Origin: Acanthaster planci
Taxonomy: Eukaryota; Echinodermata; Asteroidea; Valvatida; Acanthasteridae
Direction of reading: 5' to 3'
NCBI RefSeq assembly: GCF_001949145.1
Contig: NW_019091671.1
Coordinates: forward strand, 70,658 to 97,677
Length of the DNA stretch: 27,020 nt
Shown here piece by piece: positions 1 through 10,199 of this stretch. The notes beneath the pieces were generated by a model. It saw only the letters and a program-made list of their open reading frames with translations, searched no databases and was not told the DNA's origin. How positions within the stretch are numbered: the stretch's first letter is position 1; each line of letters opens with the position of its first letter. A program made the position numbers and the translations under genes.

Positions 1-1689
1 GTACCGAAGCCCCCGGCTGGAAGTGGTTAACAGCAAAATCCTACATGTCCTAACTCAATTGTGTTCAGAATTTTATTACATGTAATGATGCATGTACATC
101 ACTACATGTACAGGCCCAACTTCTGAGCGATAAGGCCTTGTACTAAACTCTGTAGGCCTTACTGGGTCCATCTTTTTGATGGTTCTGTACTCTATGGCAT
201 TGTTTCAAAGTGCCAAGTTGGAAGTACATGTATTAAAATCAATTGACTGATCAAAGGCTTGTAAGAAAAGAAAGCTCTTAAGTACTATCTGCATTAGTGT
301 GATTCCCTGACCACAAATTTCCCCGACGTCTCTAAACATAATCTTAACGGGAGAAGTGAGAATTATAAGGACTGGTTTCCAAAGCAACATAAACCTTTGT
401 TACGCAAATACGCTGTACGTCTTTTTGTCGCGTGACGAATGGCCACAGAGATGCCTGATTTGAGTCTTCTTTTCACTCGTTGCTGTGCTCGTTGTATATG
501 ATGTTGGCTCTTCAGATCTGTGCCTTGAAATGAAAGCATTACATTTTAATATCAAATAGTATCAAAATGAGAGAAGTACCGTATATGAGTTGACCTGGTT
601 ACGAATTGATCAGGTGAAGTTATCCCAGGGGCCTCAGCATGAGTTGACCCACTTCTTAGTCTTACTACATGTATATTATGTAGCAGCACCTGTCAAAAGC
701 ATTGCTGGGATGACTGGCACTCTGCCATGACTTGTAAAAGCATGAGACCATGTTGACATGATGAAGGTTATGCATATTTACAAGTGGTTATCACTAAAGA
801 TCAATTCTCCCTCTTTTATTATTTTGTATTTAATTGAAGTATAGTTCAGGTGAAGGATGACAGTGATGAGTGTAAAATTTGTGCGCGAACCTATCCCTCA
901 ATGCGGAAAAACACCCCCCCTTACAGTCTGTTGGTTTGTAAAAATCAGTGAAAGATTGCTTTCAGGTTTTGACCGCCAATTTTAAGGCATCCTGTTAGCT
1001 TTGTATTTTGAATGGGTTCAGTTCCATGTACTTTCTTTCTAGTGTTTTAATACTGTTCCTACTAATAATAATAAAAGCGGGGTTCTTACATGTACATGTC
1101 TATTGCACTTTGAACTATAAGATCAGTGTGCTTTCCATTATTACCCCTGTTCAATGGATTTTTTTCAGCGGTTTGATTTGTTCGGATACTTTTTTACAGT
1201 TTTCTTCTTACTTTACTGTTCAGTTGAGTTAGCAGTACTTAATAAAGGATACACTTGAACATACATTGTATTAGCTTCTGAATCTAGATTTGTTTGCTTA
1301 CTTTTTAAATTGGTCTGTTGTTTCACTGGATTTCAGTTGCTTCACGTTGAAGTGAGGTTTTGGATGATTTTTGACGGAAAATGTTAAAATTGTTCATTGA
1401 TTAATTCCTACAGCCAAGGTTTGTTACATTTAAAACTATTTTAAGGAAACCAGACAGTTCTTTGATAATAATACTTGACAGTCACATAATGGCTGCTGTA
1501 ATGTTGGCCATAACAGTACTTTGATTTTTCAGATGAGCTCCAAAAAGATGCATGATACATTGGGACCAGTTTTGTAAGGTGAGGTTGCTGGTTGTTTGGG
1601 TTTTCTTTTGTTCGTTTGTTTTTAAACGCCAAATAATAGCTGACACAAAACAATGATGTTATAGTTTGTTTACACATGTACATGTATAA
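1..1689. other. No recognised gene; AT-rich flank
   Basis: No open frame here resembles a known protein. The stretch is AT-rich with scattered TACATGTA/ACATGTAC motifs (about 77-120, 668, 1087, 1675). A short segment at about 1542-1588 has acceptor-like and donor-like borders (ttttcag before it, gtgagg after it). It could be a 5' exon of the nuclease gene that follows, but its translation contains stops in the frames I tried and is not recognisable. Confidence 0.5.
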
Positions 1690-2935
1690 ATCCACTACGT
1701 CAGGGTAACAAAACAACCAGTAACTGTCAGGACATCTCAGTGTGAGTGCAAAGCAGGTAATGGCCATTGCAGCCACAGCGTTGGATTACTGTATTTGCTC
1801 TGTCATTTTCTGAAACTGGGATTAAAGGCTGTGCTTCCTATTCAGAGCAAGACATCTCTACCACAAACTTGGCATATTCCACATAGGGCAAAGGGCTAGG
1901 CTCCCAAGCAGGTTGATGCTCTCCAGATAAACAAAGTAAAACCTAAGCGCAAGGCCACCAAAAGAAAACAAGTGTCAGAAGGAATTCTCCCTAAGGTATA
2001 CTGTCCTGTGCCGCAGCCAATACCTAGTGCTACTTTTCCCTCATGACTTGTTCAACAACTTAGTATCATTCACAATGATGCACAGATATTGAAGGTGCTA
2101 CCGGCCACCCCAGGTCCTCCTTCCTGTGCATCAAAGTTCCGACCTGTGCCTCAGGGGTCAGTTTTATCCTACCAGCAGAGGGTCAACACTTCTGGAAATA
2201 TCATATACCATTCTCTTCATTCCACATTTCTTGACTTTCCAATTCCCAACCAACCAGCAGCTTACCATGTTGCACTTCAGCATGCTGAGCAGGACATGTT
2301 CTTAGGCCTTCATGTAACATCTAAAATTGCAAAAGAGCTCCGGGCTGAAACCCGACAACAGAGTCACAACAAAACCTGGCATGATGTTCTTAAACACAGA
2401 CTCACTTCATCAGTCTTCAAACAAGTCTGCTCCAGAAAGGCTGACCATGAACGTCTTGCAACCAGAATGCTGAGAAAATGTAACATTCAAACAGCAGCCA
2501 TGAAATTTGGCATCGAACATGAGCCAGAAGCTGCCAAGCTGTCCTCAGATGTAACAGGGAACAATGTGTATTTATGTGGTTTTGTTGTAAATCCCTCTCC
2601 CCATCATCTTGGAGCATCTCCTGACCGCAAAGTCTTTGACCGAAATGCCACTCCTCCCTTTGGGTTGTTAGAAATTAAATGCCCAGACAAAGAAAACTTC
2701 AGTGAATGTACATACTTAAGAAAAGCCAATGATGGAACTTACAGACTGAAAACTAGTCACCAGTATTACTTTCAAATGATGGGACAAATGGCATTGACTG
2801 GCATACAGTGATGTGATTTGTAGGTAAAATGCAGGAAAGATTATCATCTAGAGCGCGTTTGTTATGACAGTAGTCAATGGATTTCCATGAAAGCTGCATT
2901 AGACAGTTTTTCTTCACGTATTATCTCCCAGAGGT
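1690..2935 (+). pseudogene. SWIM zinc-finger / YqaJ-type nuclease pseudogene
   Basis: A single frame (the frame of position 1741) carries a SWIM-type finger, CECKAGNGHCSH, at 1741-1776. A basic linker follows (KVKPKRKATKRKQ, about 1940-1976), then a YqaJ-like PD-(D/E)XK nuclease core: GIEHEPEA at 2509, GASPDR at 2611 and LEIKCP at 2668-2685. The longest uninterrupted part is 2047-2808. The frame is broken by TAG at 1897, TGA at 2044, TGA at 2809 (where the family would have Trp) and TAG at 2821, and shifts by one base near 2905-2912. After the stops homology continues with KCRKDYHLERVC at 2827-2862. YqaJ domains are lambda-exonuclease-like recombination nucleases; in ISL2EU elements their role in transposition is unproven. 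The start is unclear because the coding sequence probably begins in an upstream exon. The conserved catalytic residues indicate decay after recent activity rather than lack of function in the ancestor. Confidence 0.8.
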
Positions 2936-3740
2936 TTGCAGCCAGTATTATATTTGGCATCTCCACAAGGAATGCATATGTTGGTTTTGAATTTTACCAG
3001 GCCGAATCAAAAATTAGATTTGATCTCCACATTACAATTTCAATTCCTGCTCATCAGACCTGAAAAACCATCAAAAAAACACATTCCATGGTAATATGCC
3101 AATTTTTACACTGAAGCCTGTGGTGCTGTGTGCCTCCCTGATTCATCCACAGAAGTTACTGTAGTGCTTATGGGAATGCGGCATTTGTCAATGAATTTCC
3201 AATCATACAAAGGGAGATTTACATTAGAGTGTTTTATTGCTCTATTCATTGGTTTATTATAGCCAGTATTATACATGTACCCTATGAGCCTATATGAAGG
3301 CATGGAATAATGTGCATGTAAATGCAGTGAGCCTGTGTCTCTAATACAGTGTACAATACATTGCCTAGGGGCCGAGTACTTGGAAGATGCAACACGTTTT
3401 CTATGTTCCATTGGCACAACTAAAACAACATTTCTATCTTCAGACAAACTCGTACTATGCTGAAATGTCAAGCTTAAATGTCAAAAACTGACTTTGAATT
3501 ACACCACCAAATAAAATGGGATCATAATTGAGAGCATTGTCTACTAAAAATACAACCATCCATTGCCATATTAGCATTTTATCCCATCCTAGTTGCTGTA
3601 AAGTATTTGGGAAGGGCACAAGGATGTATTGGTTTGCCACTGTTCACCTGAAAATGGGGAAACCCTATTGAAATGTTGGAGGAAATAAGGCAGCTCATAA
3701 TTGCCCGCCTGGGCACAATAGGCTCTATTCAGGTATTGCA
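2936..3740. other. Spacer between the two transposon genes
   Basis: No plus-strand frame continues the nuclease or begins the transposase. Two minus-strand open frames (3106-3471 and 3455-3640) show no recognisable motif. They may be chance frames or decayed sequence of another element. A TACATGTA-type motif sits at about 3273. Confidence 0.4.
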
Positions 3741-3843
3741 CAATGCACATCCACAACAAGGCTTGGAATGCCAACAAAAAATGGCGGCGTACCAATGCAC
3801 ATCCAGAACAAGGCTTGGAATGCCAACAAAAATAGCGGCATAC
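3741..3843 (+). repeat. Tandem duplication (52 + 51 bp)
   Basis: Units 3741-3792 and 3793-3843 both read caatgcacatcca-aacaagg... and end in a gcggc-tac motif. They differ at a few positions, including one base in the A-run. The second unit contains the predicted ATG (3820) of the THAP domain, so the duplication copied the 5' end of the transposase gene and its immediate upstream sequence. Confidence 0.85.
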
Positions 3844-6412
3844 CATTGCTGTGTACCGCACTGCACAAAAGATTCGCAATACAATTGAAAAGACTCTCAC
3901 AATTCATAGAATCCCCAAGAACAAGAGGGTGTGTAAAGCCTGGATTGTCAAGATTAAACCGGATGTAGGGCATCATTTCAAGGTAAACTAATCTAGTTTG
4001 TATGTTTTTAAATGTAGTTTAGAGCTGCCATGCATGAACTTCTGAAGATTCATTGTGCATGTCCGTCATGTATCATGTGTATAATGTACCGGTCGTGGAT
4101 GGTTTGGTGCATGATTGCTGTAGTCCTCTTTAGCAGTCAGAGTTTCCCTTGAATTTGTCTTATGCAGTGGTACTAGTACCAGACTGCTTTTGTAACACTT
4201 AAAATTGATTAAGGTTATTTATTAGAGGAAGAGTTCCATACGGAAAATTCCCAAAATTTACTTAAAAACAGTTGTTTTCAGGCAAGTCTCATAGGTTTGT
4301 ACACAAAGGCATCAAGTGTTGTCTGTATGGAACTCTTTCCATAATGTGTTGAACCTTTGAACAACTTCAATAATTCCAAGGTGAGTCGGTGCACTCAAGA
4401 TCAAATTCAAAAACAGAAGCATCCGAGTGCCCCAAACATGACTCGCACAAATCTCAATAGATTCAACCTTAACATTTAAGGCATTCTACAGATTCAGTTG
4501 GTGAATGACTCATAATAAATGCTCCTCTTTTCAAACAACAATGCCCATGCTTCATGTTCCCATTTTCTTTTAGCACTGTATTTCAAGGATAGAATTTAAA
4601 TCAGGGGATAATCGCTGATAACACCTGCATAAAGAGTCATGACCATGAGTACAAGATGAGAATGATTGAGAATAATTTCTTGTGTGTACCTATTCTGCCT
4701 CTGATTTTCAGCTGTCTGCTGCTACACGTGTGTTCAACCCACTTCACTCAAACAGACTTCATCAAAACACTGTCTGGATATACAAGATTGAAGCCAGACG
4801 CAGTGCCATCATTGTTTAAGTGGACACAAAGTACTCCAAAATGCAGAAGTCCACGAAGGAGATCATGCAAGTAAGGCTGGCAAAGTAAATTTGACAATGT
4901 TGAATTAGGGTTTTACGTGCACATGTATGTTGCACATGGAGTGTTGCATGTGGTAATTTAAACTGTTCCCTTAAAGAATAGAAGGATTCAAATTACTACT
5001 ATGGTCGTAAGGGAGGATATGGAGCATATCAATTTGTCAAATTGGTGTAGCCCGGTCAGCCTGGTTCTTCTCACATTGAGGGGATCGAAGGGAGGCAAGA
5101 GTTACCAGGAGACAGCCCCCACATACAACTGCTTTGTGAAAAATGGGGGAAAACTCACAGGTTTTCAGCAGGTTCAACCCAGCCCCACACTCTAGTCCTT
5201 GTTTTTTCAGTCTCCAATATCAAGACATTCGCGTACACCATGGGACAACACAGAAAAGAGTATCAGTGAACATTGTCATGTTATCTTTGACTCTTTATCT
5301 GTACTCTTAACACATTACAGGGAATCCACTTTGACTTGTACCTCCAAAGAAGATTCAGCAAACCCTGTTGAAATTCAAGTGACACTGGCAGTCTCTGCTG
5401 ACCATGACTACAGCTCTCCCCCATTGTCACAAGAGGACAAGTTAGAAGCTGCCCAGTTGGAAATTGAAAGACTTCAGCAACAGGTGCAACAACCGAAGGG
5501 AAAAACTTTCTTCCTTGAGAGGTTTTCATCAGATCCTCAAACCATTGCTTTTTACACTGGATTCAAAAACCATGAGACGCTGACATGTGTATTTACAGCA
5601 CTGCAGCTGACGGCATCATCAATGATCAGATGGACACAAATGCAAGGCATTCTACAAATGTTGATCTTTTTAGAATTGGAATTTTCAGTGACACATCCGT
5701 GTCACTTATTGACCAATTTTTCATGTATCTCTGTAGAGTAAGGCAAGGATTTCATGAAAAAGACCTTGTGCTTAGATTTGGTTTCTCGCAATCTTCAATC
5801 AGCAGGCTTCTTATAACTTGGTCAAATTGTTTCTATATGATGCTTGGAAGCCTGGAGATTTGGTCTTCTCGACAAACTGTGCCACATTGCTTTAAGGTGA
5901 CTTTTGCCAAGTGTATGGTGATCTTGGATAGCACAGAAATTAAAGTGCAAACGCCAACCTTAAAACTTCTGAATTCTGAAATCTACTCAAATTACAAAAG
6001 CCTTCAAAGGTCTGTTAGGAATCACACCATATAGTGCTGTGTCATTTGTCAGTTCACTGTTTGCAGGTTCAACATCAGACAAGGAAATTACTGTAAGGTC
6101 AGGGTTATTGGAATTACTTGAACCATTTGACCATGTTATGGCAGATAAAGGTTTTCTCATTGAAGAATTACACAGTTCTAAACAGGTGTCATTGATCATT
6201 CCCCTTTTTAGGACAGAAAGGAAAATTCACTGCAAATGAGGTGTAAAAAACACATGTGATAGCAAGACTGAGACGAATCAAGTAGGGCAGTAAGATGAAT
6301 CAAGGAATATCATTTGTTTGATGGCATCATACATTTGTCTTTATCAGCTTCTGTCAATCAGATCTGGACAGTTTGCGCTATTTTAACCAATTTCTGTGGA
6401 CCTTTGTTTTAA
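3820..6412 (+). pseudogene. THAP-HTH-DDE transposase pseudogene
   Basis: The gene is split. THAP exon 1 is 3820-3982: it starts MPTKIAAYHCCVPHC, is broken by an extra base near 3886, resumes with IHRIPKNKRVCKAWIVKIK, and ends at a gtaaac donor. THAP exon 2 is 4712-4867, after a ttttcag acceptor; it has VCSTHF completing the C2CH zinc site, then AVPSLF, with an apparent 2-base loss in a GT run near 4731. The catalytic part lies in about 5300-6412. It has a coiled-coil stretch (EDKLEAAQLEIERLQQQVQQ), a helix-turn-helix (FGFSQSSISRLLITW, about 5776-5820), a DDE_4-type core with Asp at 5927 (VILDSTEI) and Asp at 6144 (VMADKGF), and a probable Glu near 6275. The end is [15 protein letters not shown] and stop 6410-6412. 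Frameshifts fall near 5640, 6003, 6205 and 6275-6300. This is a dead transposase of ISL2EU type; a PIF/Harbinger relative is the alternative. Confidence 0.78.
3983..4711 (+). other. Intron within the THAP domain
   Basis: The interval has a gtaaac donor after the codons HHFK and a ctgattttcag acceptor before the exon carrying VCSTHF. The THAP zinc site C2...CH is completed only when the two sides are joined. No other gene was seen inside. Confidence 0.6.
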
Positions 6413-6538
6413 ATACTTCTGTTCAGCTTTAAGAGTGTACTCGTACATACCTTTTTGATTTGACACGTTCATAAAACTGACAAATATAAATACCAGAGCT
6501 CCTGTGAGCAGAGTTCATCACAGTTACAGTTCATTGCG

Positions 6539-6758
6539 TTATAATTATTAATTAATATCATTAAATTTCTGGTAATGACACCAAGGATTCCTCAACTGAG
6601 GGCCCTAGGCACTGTAAGCTGGCAAGCCTTGAAGAAACCTGTAGAGATGAGACAATTAGAAGCACTTGCAGTTTGCGGTATCTACGCTACGTCTGACTTG
6701 GAGCAGTCAGCTGACCCAGGCAAGCTTGGTAGTTGAGTGGTTAAGACGTCTGCACTAG
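6539..6758 (+). repeat. Interspersed repeat, unit A (220 bp)
   Basis: This unit is about 95% alike to 7537-7758. Both start ttat-a/g-ttattaattaatatc and end gttaagacgtctgcactag. The 3' end carries TAGTTGAGTGG, a good pol III box A. Immediately after, the copies diverge: unit A runs into a short TAG microsatellite (6756-6780), unit B into the rest of a tRNA-like segment. Unit A therefore seems truncated within its tRNA-like part. Confidence 0.85.
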
Positions 6759-6780
6759 TAGTAGTAGTAGTCATAGTAGT

Positions 6781-7477
6781 TTTTGGAGCCATCTACCTCG
6801 AACTGCACCAGGAACTGAAGCATGCTTCATACTTAATGCTTGTAGCTGCATCAGTGTGCAAGGATGAATTAGTTTGCCACTCTTCACCTAAAAATGAGTT
6901 CTAACCATGTTTTTCATACACATCGCATAATGCAATGCAGTCGCATATATATGTTCATGCACACACTGAATGCATGTACAGTACCTATACATATATATGT
7001 ACATGTACATTCTGAGTGGGCCATATGCACAGTGCACAATAACTTTGTTATCTATTTTGCTTTTTGTTGCGGCTGAGCTTTCCCACGTGCATTCTGTGCA
7101 TTATCACGATTGGACATGCTGAAAATCCAAGCCAATCAGCTTAGTTTGTTTGGATCAGTTCAGAAGTACCATGTTTGATGATGTTTGGTTCGGCTCTATG
7201 GTTCAGCTACAGTACTGGATTACTGTGGCAATTAAAGTCTCTTAAGAAGATTTTGCTTCTGTACATGCCAACCACATCAGGAGACAGATGGAACTCCCAA
7301 ATGGTTGGTTTGTAGACAGAGGTAAAAGAAATGTTTCCATTAAAACAATGTCAAAGCTTCAATATCATTCTCAGTAAATACAGATGTAGAACTATCTGGA
7401 ATTCCCATTTTGATGTAAATTGCACTCCTACATTGTTCATGTAGCATTTCTACGACCAATCTCAAATCAGGAATATG
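6781..7477. other. Spacer between repeat units; no gene seen
   Basis: AT-rich sequence with an alternating CATGTA tract near 6930-7005. The 60-codon plus frame at 6894-7076 is mostly that tract and does not look like a gene. Confidence 0.5.
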
Positions 7478-7522
7478 GTAAGGGCAAAAACCTCACCATT
7501 AAAAATTAACATCTCCCTGAAA
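7478..7522 (+). repeat. Tail-like direct repeat, upstream copy
   Basis: The sequence taagggcaaaaa...ttaaaa...aattaacatctccc recurs at about 7832-7876 in diverged form. The two copies flank repeat unit B and its tRNA-like part. This looks like the 3' tail of one repeat copy followed by a second copy ending in the same tail. Confidence 0.65.
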
Positions 7523-7536
7523 CATAGTACATCTTG

Positions 7537-7876
7537 TTATAGTTATTAATTAATATCATTAAATTTCTGGTAATGACACCAAGGATTCCTCAACTGAGGG
7601 CCCTAGGCACTGTAAGCTCACAAGCCTTGAAGAAACCTGTAGAGATGAGACAATGAGAAGCACTTGCAGTTTGCGGTACCTACGCTGCTACATCTGACTT
7701 GACCAGTCAGCTGACCCAAGCAAGCTTGGTAGTTGAGTGGTTAAGACGTCTGCACTAGCAAGCAAGAGGCAGTTGGCTCTAGTTCAACCCGTGTGAAATT
7801 TTTTGCAAGTGTTATTTTATATATGTGCTGGTGTAAGGGCAAAAAGCTGTTATTAAAACACAAATTAACACCTCCC
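7537..7876 (+). repeat. Interspersed repeat, unit B, with tRNA-like promoter and tail
   Basis: Positions 7537-7758 match unit A. The tRNA-like part is about 7722-7795: box A TAGTTGAGTGG at 7731-7741 and, about 36 bases further on, a box B-like GTTCAACCC at about 7781. The layout resembles a Leu/Ser-type tRNA. The tail (about 7830-7876) repeats the sequence at 7478-7522. A box A/box B pair next to a family-specific body suggests a SINE, but the body lies upstream of the tRNA-like part rather than downstream, so the orientation or composite nature is open. It is not a functional tRNA: there is no closed acceptor stem. Confidence 0.6.
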
Positions 7877-8710
7877 CACAGTCATAGATAGTGAATATTT
7901 ATTGGTTGCAAATGATCATGTGATATACCACATGTTGGCGATGTTGCAGTCCTAAAAAAGAAAAGAAAAAAAAAAGATAACCTTGATCTTCCCACAGTTG
8001 ATGTGTCACTTCCAGAGTGTTGTAATTGTGTAACCTTGGGTACAAGGTTGTGTAGCCGCGCTGGTACTACATTACTTAATGTATGAGTAAAGCAGTGAAG
8101 GACAGTAAAGCAGCTATTTCTGCTGTTGATACAACTGTATTTTTGTTCCCATTGTTCATTTTTTGACTGGGCCAATTTTGCTGCTTTTCTCTGTAATATT
8201 AATGTTAGCAAATGACAGCAGGTTGCCCTCAAAAACATTTTTCTCTTGTTCCAAAGATGAGATAAGAAATTTGATATCAGGAAAGGACAGCAGAGTACAA
8301 AGAAAATTTCAGAACATTGTGAATCTGTGTGAATAAGATCACCATAGTTCCAAATTCTGCACTGCAACAGGCATAGCAGGGAGACCAAACTTAACAATTG
8401 ACACTACTACACTGACAGACACTACTGATGACAGAACTGGACAACTTACTGGAAAATTTCTTCAGAAATACCAAGATAAAAGACGTTACTCCCTATCAAT
8501 TTGATTTAGATGGATTTGATAACCTTTAACCTTAACACAATTTCAGTGAAATGAAATAAATTACTCTGCAGTAAATCACTCTATAATTTTGCATTTGTAA
8601 AATCTACAAAAATGGTATAAAAACAGTTGCCTACCATTTGCCCCCTCAGGTTTATAAAATACCAAGAACCCCTACACAGCAAGCAACAATGAGCCAGTTC
8701 GCTATTTCCT
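7877..8710. other. Unassigned region with a 171-codon minus-strand open frame
   Basis: A minus-strand frame is open from 8397 to 7882 (MLSLVSLLCLLQC...). Its 3' end is a run of Phe encoded by a T-rich tract, and no domain is recognisable. A second minus frame shows protein-like stretches between stops (LSFPDIKFLISSLEQEKN, about 8300-8240). It may be decayed coding sequence of an unidentified element, or chance. Confidence 0.25.
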
Positions 8711-8745
8711 GCCCAACAAAAATGTGGGTGAGGTCTACTATTGAA

Positions 8746-8878
8746 TACCTACCCCAAACAGTCGCTAAATATGCAAATTGCTTTGCGTCTGATTCAATTC
8801 GCTAAAACTTCTGATCAACTGTAGGGAGCTCTCTAGACCCATGACACATACGGAATGGCTGCCAAGTTTGTCCTTTTC
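8746..8878 (+). repeat. DIRS inverted terminal repeat, left
   Basis: This is the reverse complement of 14312-14446 with scattered differences. Landmarks are acagtcgctaaatatgcaaa (8757-8776), ttgcgtctgattcaatt (8783-8799) and ggaatggctgccaagtttgt (8852-8871). It is the 3' end of the minus-strand element. Confidence 0.9.
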
Positions 8879-8928
8879 CGGCATTAAAACTGTCTGAGCC
8901 AAAAGTGGGGAAGGATGGGAGGGAGCCG

Positions 8929-9035
8929 ACTGTTTGGGGTAGGTATTCAATAGCAGACCTCACCTGCGTTTCTGTGGGGGAGGAGTCTTCTGCTTTCAAC
9001 CTACCCCAAATAGTTGCTAGATATGCAGTGTAGCA
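8929..9035 (-). repeat. DIRS internal complementary region (ICR)
   Basis: The left half (gactgtttggggtaggtattc and on, 8929-8962) is complementary to the left terminus at 8730-8763. The right half (gagtcttctgctttcaacct, from about 8985) is complementary to the right terminus ending at 14464. The two halves meet as the two element ends would in a circle. From the DIRS model, the ICR templates completion of the two termini during replication. Confidence 0.88.
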
Positions 9036-9184
9036 CCGAGCCCTTGGAGAGGGGTATGGCGAGGATGCACTACATAATGAGAGTGCCAGAGGAGTATGAA
9101 ATTGTCCAAACTTTATTGTGGATCCACCAAGGAATGGAGTTGTTATGTCGTTGCAGTGGTTGGCTGCTTTGATGAGGAACCCTT

Positions 9185-10125
9185 CAGAATCGATGTGGCC
9201 AATGTTAGGACCGTTCTGCCATGGGTGGAGTCCTTTTGTAGAACATTGGTGAGGTAGCATGTGGTGAAAGTAGATGGGGTCTTCCAGCATGCTGTCTTGC
9301 GTATTTCCTATATAGGTACGCCCCTGAAGTAGGTCTATGATGTGCAAACTGCTCGGATATCATGAGCCCTGATGAGGCGTAGTGTTTTATTGTCCACAGA
9401 GTTTGGCCAATCTTGGTTGGCAAAGTTGATAGCCGAAACTGCCCATCTGGCTATAGTGTCTCTGGTTGCAGCTCAGTGAGGTTTTACTGTGGTGATGAAA
9501 AGCTTGCAAGTGGTACCCCTGAGTTTTCTAGTTTTGGCTAAGTACCATTTAAGAGTCCGCACTGGGCACCATGGTTTGTCATCGGGAGTCCCAGTGTGTT
9601 TGGTAATGTCTGGAGGATGGAAGGAAACTGACTGGTTCTTGGTGAGAAACCTAAGCATTGGGATGAGACGATGTGGCCATCTGTGATGGAAAATGCCTTC
9701 AGTTCACTGCCGCGCCGTGAGGTAGTAACTGCCAGCAGGAATGCCAGTTTCACCAATAAGTTGATCAACGATGTGTCGCTGAGAGGCTCAAGGGGAGGAC
9801 CAGTAAGTAAATGGAGGACAGCTGACAAGTCCCATGAAGGAATTGGTCTCTTAGTTGGGGATGCTCAAGAAACATCCCCCGGAGTAGATGTTTAAGAGCA
9901 GTATTGTTGGACACAGTCAAACCATCTGGGAACCCATCGTGTATAGCTGCAATGGCTGACCGGTAGTTACAGACAGTTGAAACCTGGAGATCTGATTTGA
10001 ACAGGTGCATGAAGAAGTCAGCTACAGGGGTCACAGAAACCTCAGTCAGAGAAAGATCAGGCCCTGAACACTTCGAAGAAAATTTCATAATCTGGAGTCA
10101 TAGATGCTGTGTGTAGACTGGTGTC
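9185..10125 (-). pseudogene. Tyrosine recombinase of the DIRS element (broken)
   Basis: The product would be the integrase-like enzyme that inserts the circular DNA. The N-terminal core-binding part contains CNYRSAIAAIHDGF at about 9960. The catalytic part shows box I Arg in TTSRRGSELKAF (Arg codon near 9712), HxxR in LIRAHDIRA (His 9362-9364, Arg 9353-9355) and the nucleophile Tyr in TFTTCYLTNVL (9254-9256). All key residues are present. The reading frame is broken by frameshifts between segments (about 9770 and 9540, for example) and by TAG stops at 9335-9337 and 9308-9310. These fall in the HxxR-Tyr stretch, so the enzyme cannot be made. It lies downstream of RNase H, as in animal DIRS elements. 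Confidence 0.87.
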
Positions 10126-10199
10126 GACTCTTTGAGGCCATTTCGGCAGCTTCATCAGAAAGTCCTGCTGATCTGAAGGACTGTTTGACAACAGCCAAC

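Larger units (their letters stand above)
1690..6412 (+). mobile_element. Decayed ISL2EU-type DNA transposon (nuclease + THAP/DDE transposase)
   Basis: Two plus-strand genes lie in tandem: a SWIM/YqaJ-type nuclease and a THAP-HTH-DDE transposase. From established knowledge, this pair is the coding content of ISL2EU (IS-like) transposons in the PIF-Harbinger-related group. Both genes have several stops and frameshifts, so the copy is dead. The coordinates cover only recognised coding sequence; terminal inverted repeats and target duplication were not found, so the true ends are unknown. The DDE_4-type catalytic region with a THAP finger argues for the family, and the adjacent YqaJ gene makes ISL2EU the best fit. 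A chance neighbourhood of two different elements is possible but less likely. Confidence 0.72.

Noticed and set aside
2417-2617. Minus-strand frame inside the nuclease gene
   Set aside because: Antisense shadow of the YqaJ-type coding sequence.
7722-7795. tRNA gene
   Set aside because: Box A is good and box B fair, but there is no acceptor stem or clear anticodon arm, and the segment is part of a repeat.
8802-9347. 181-codon minus-strand frame
   Set aside because: It overlaps the ICR, ITR and the out-of-frame end of the recombinase; the catalytic Tyr is in a different frame, so this frame is not the protein.
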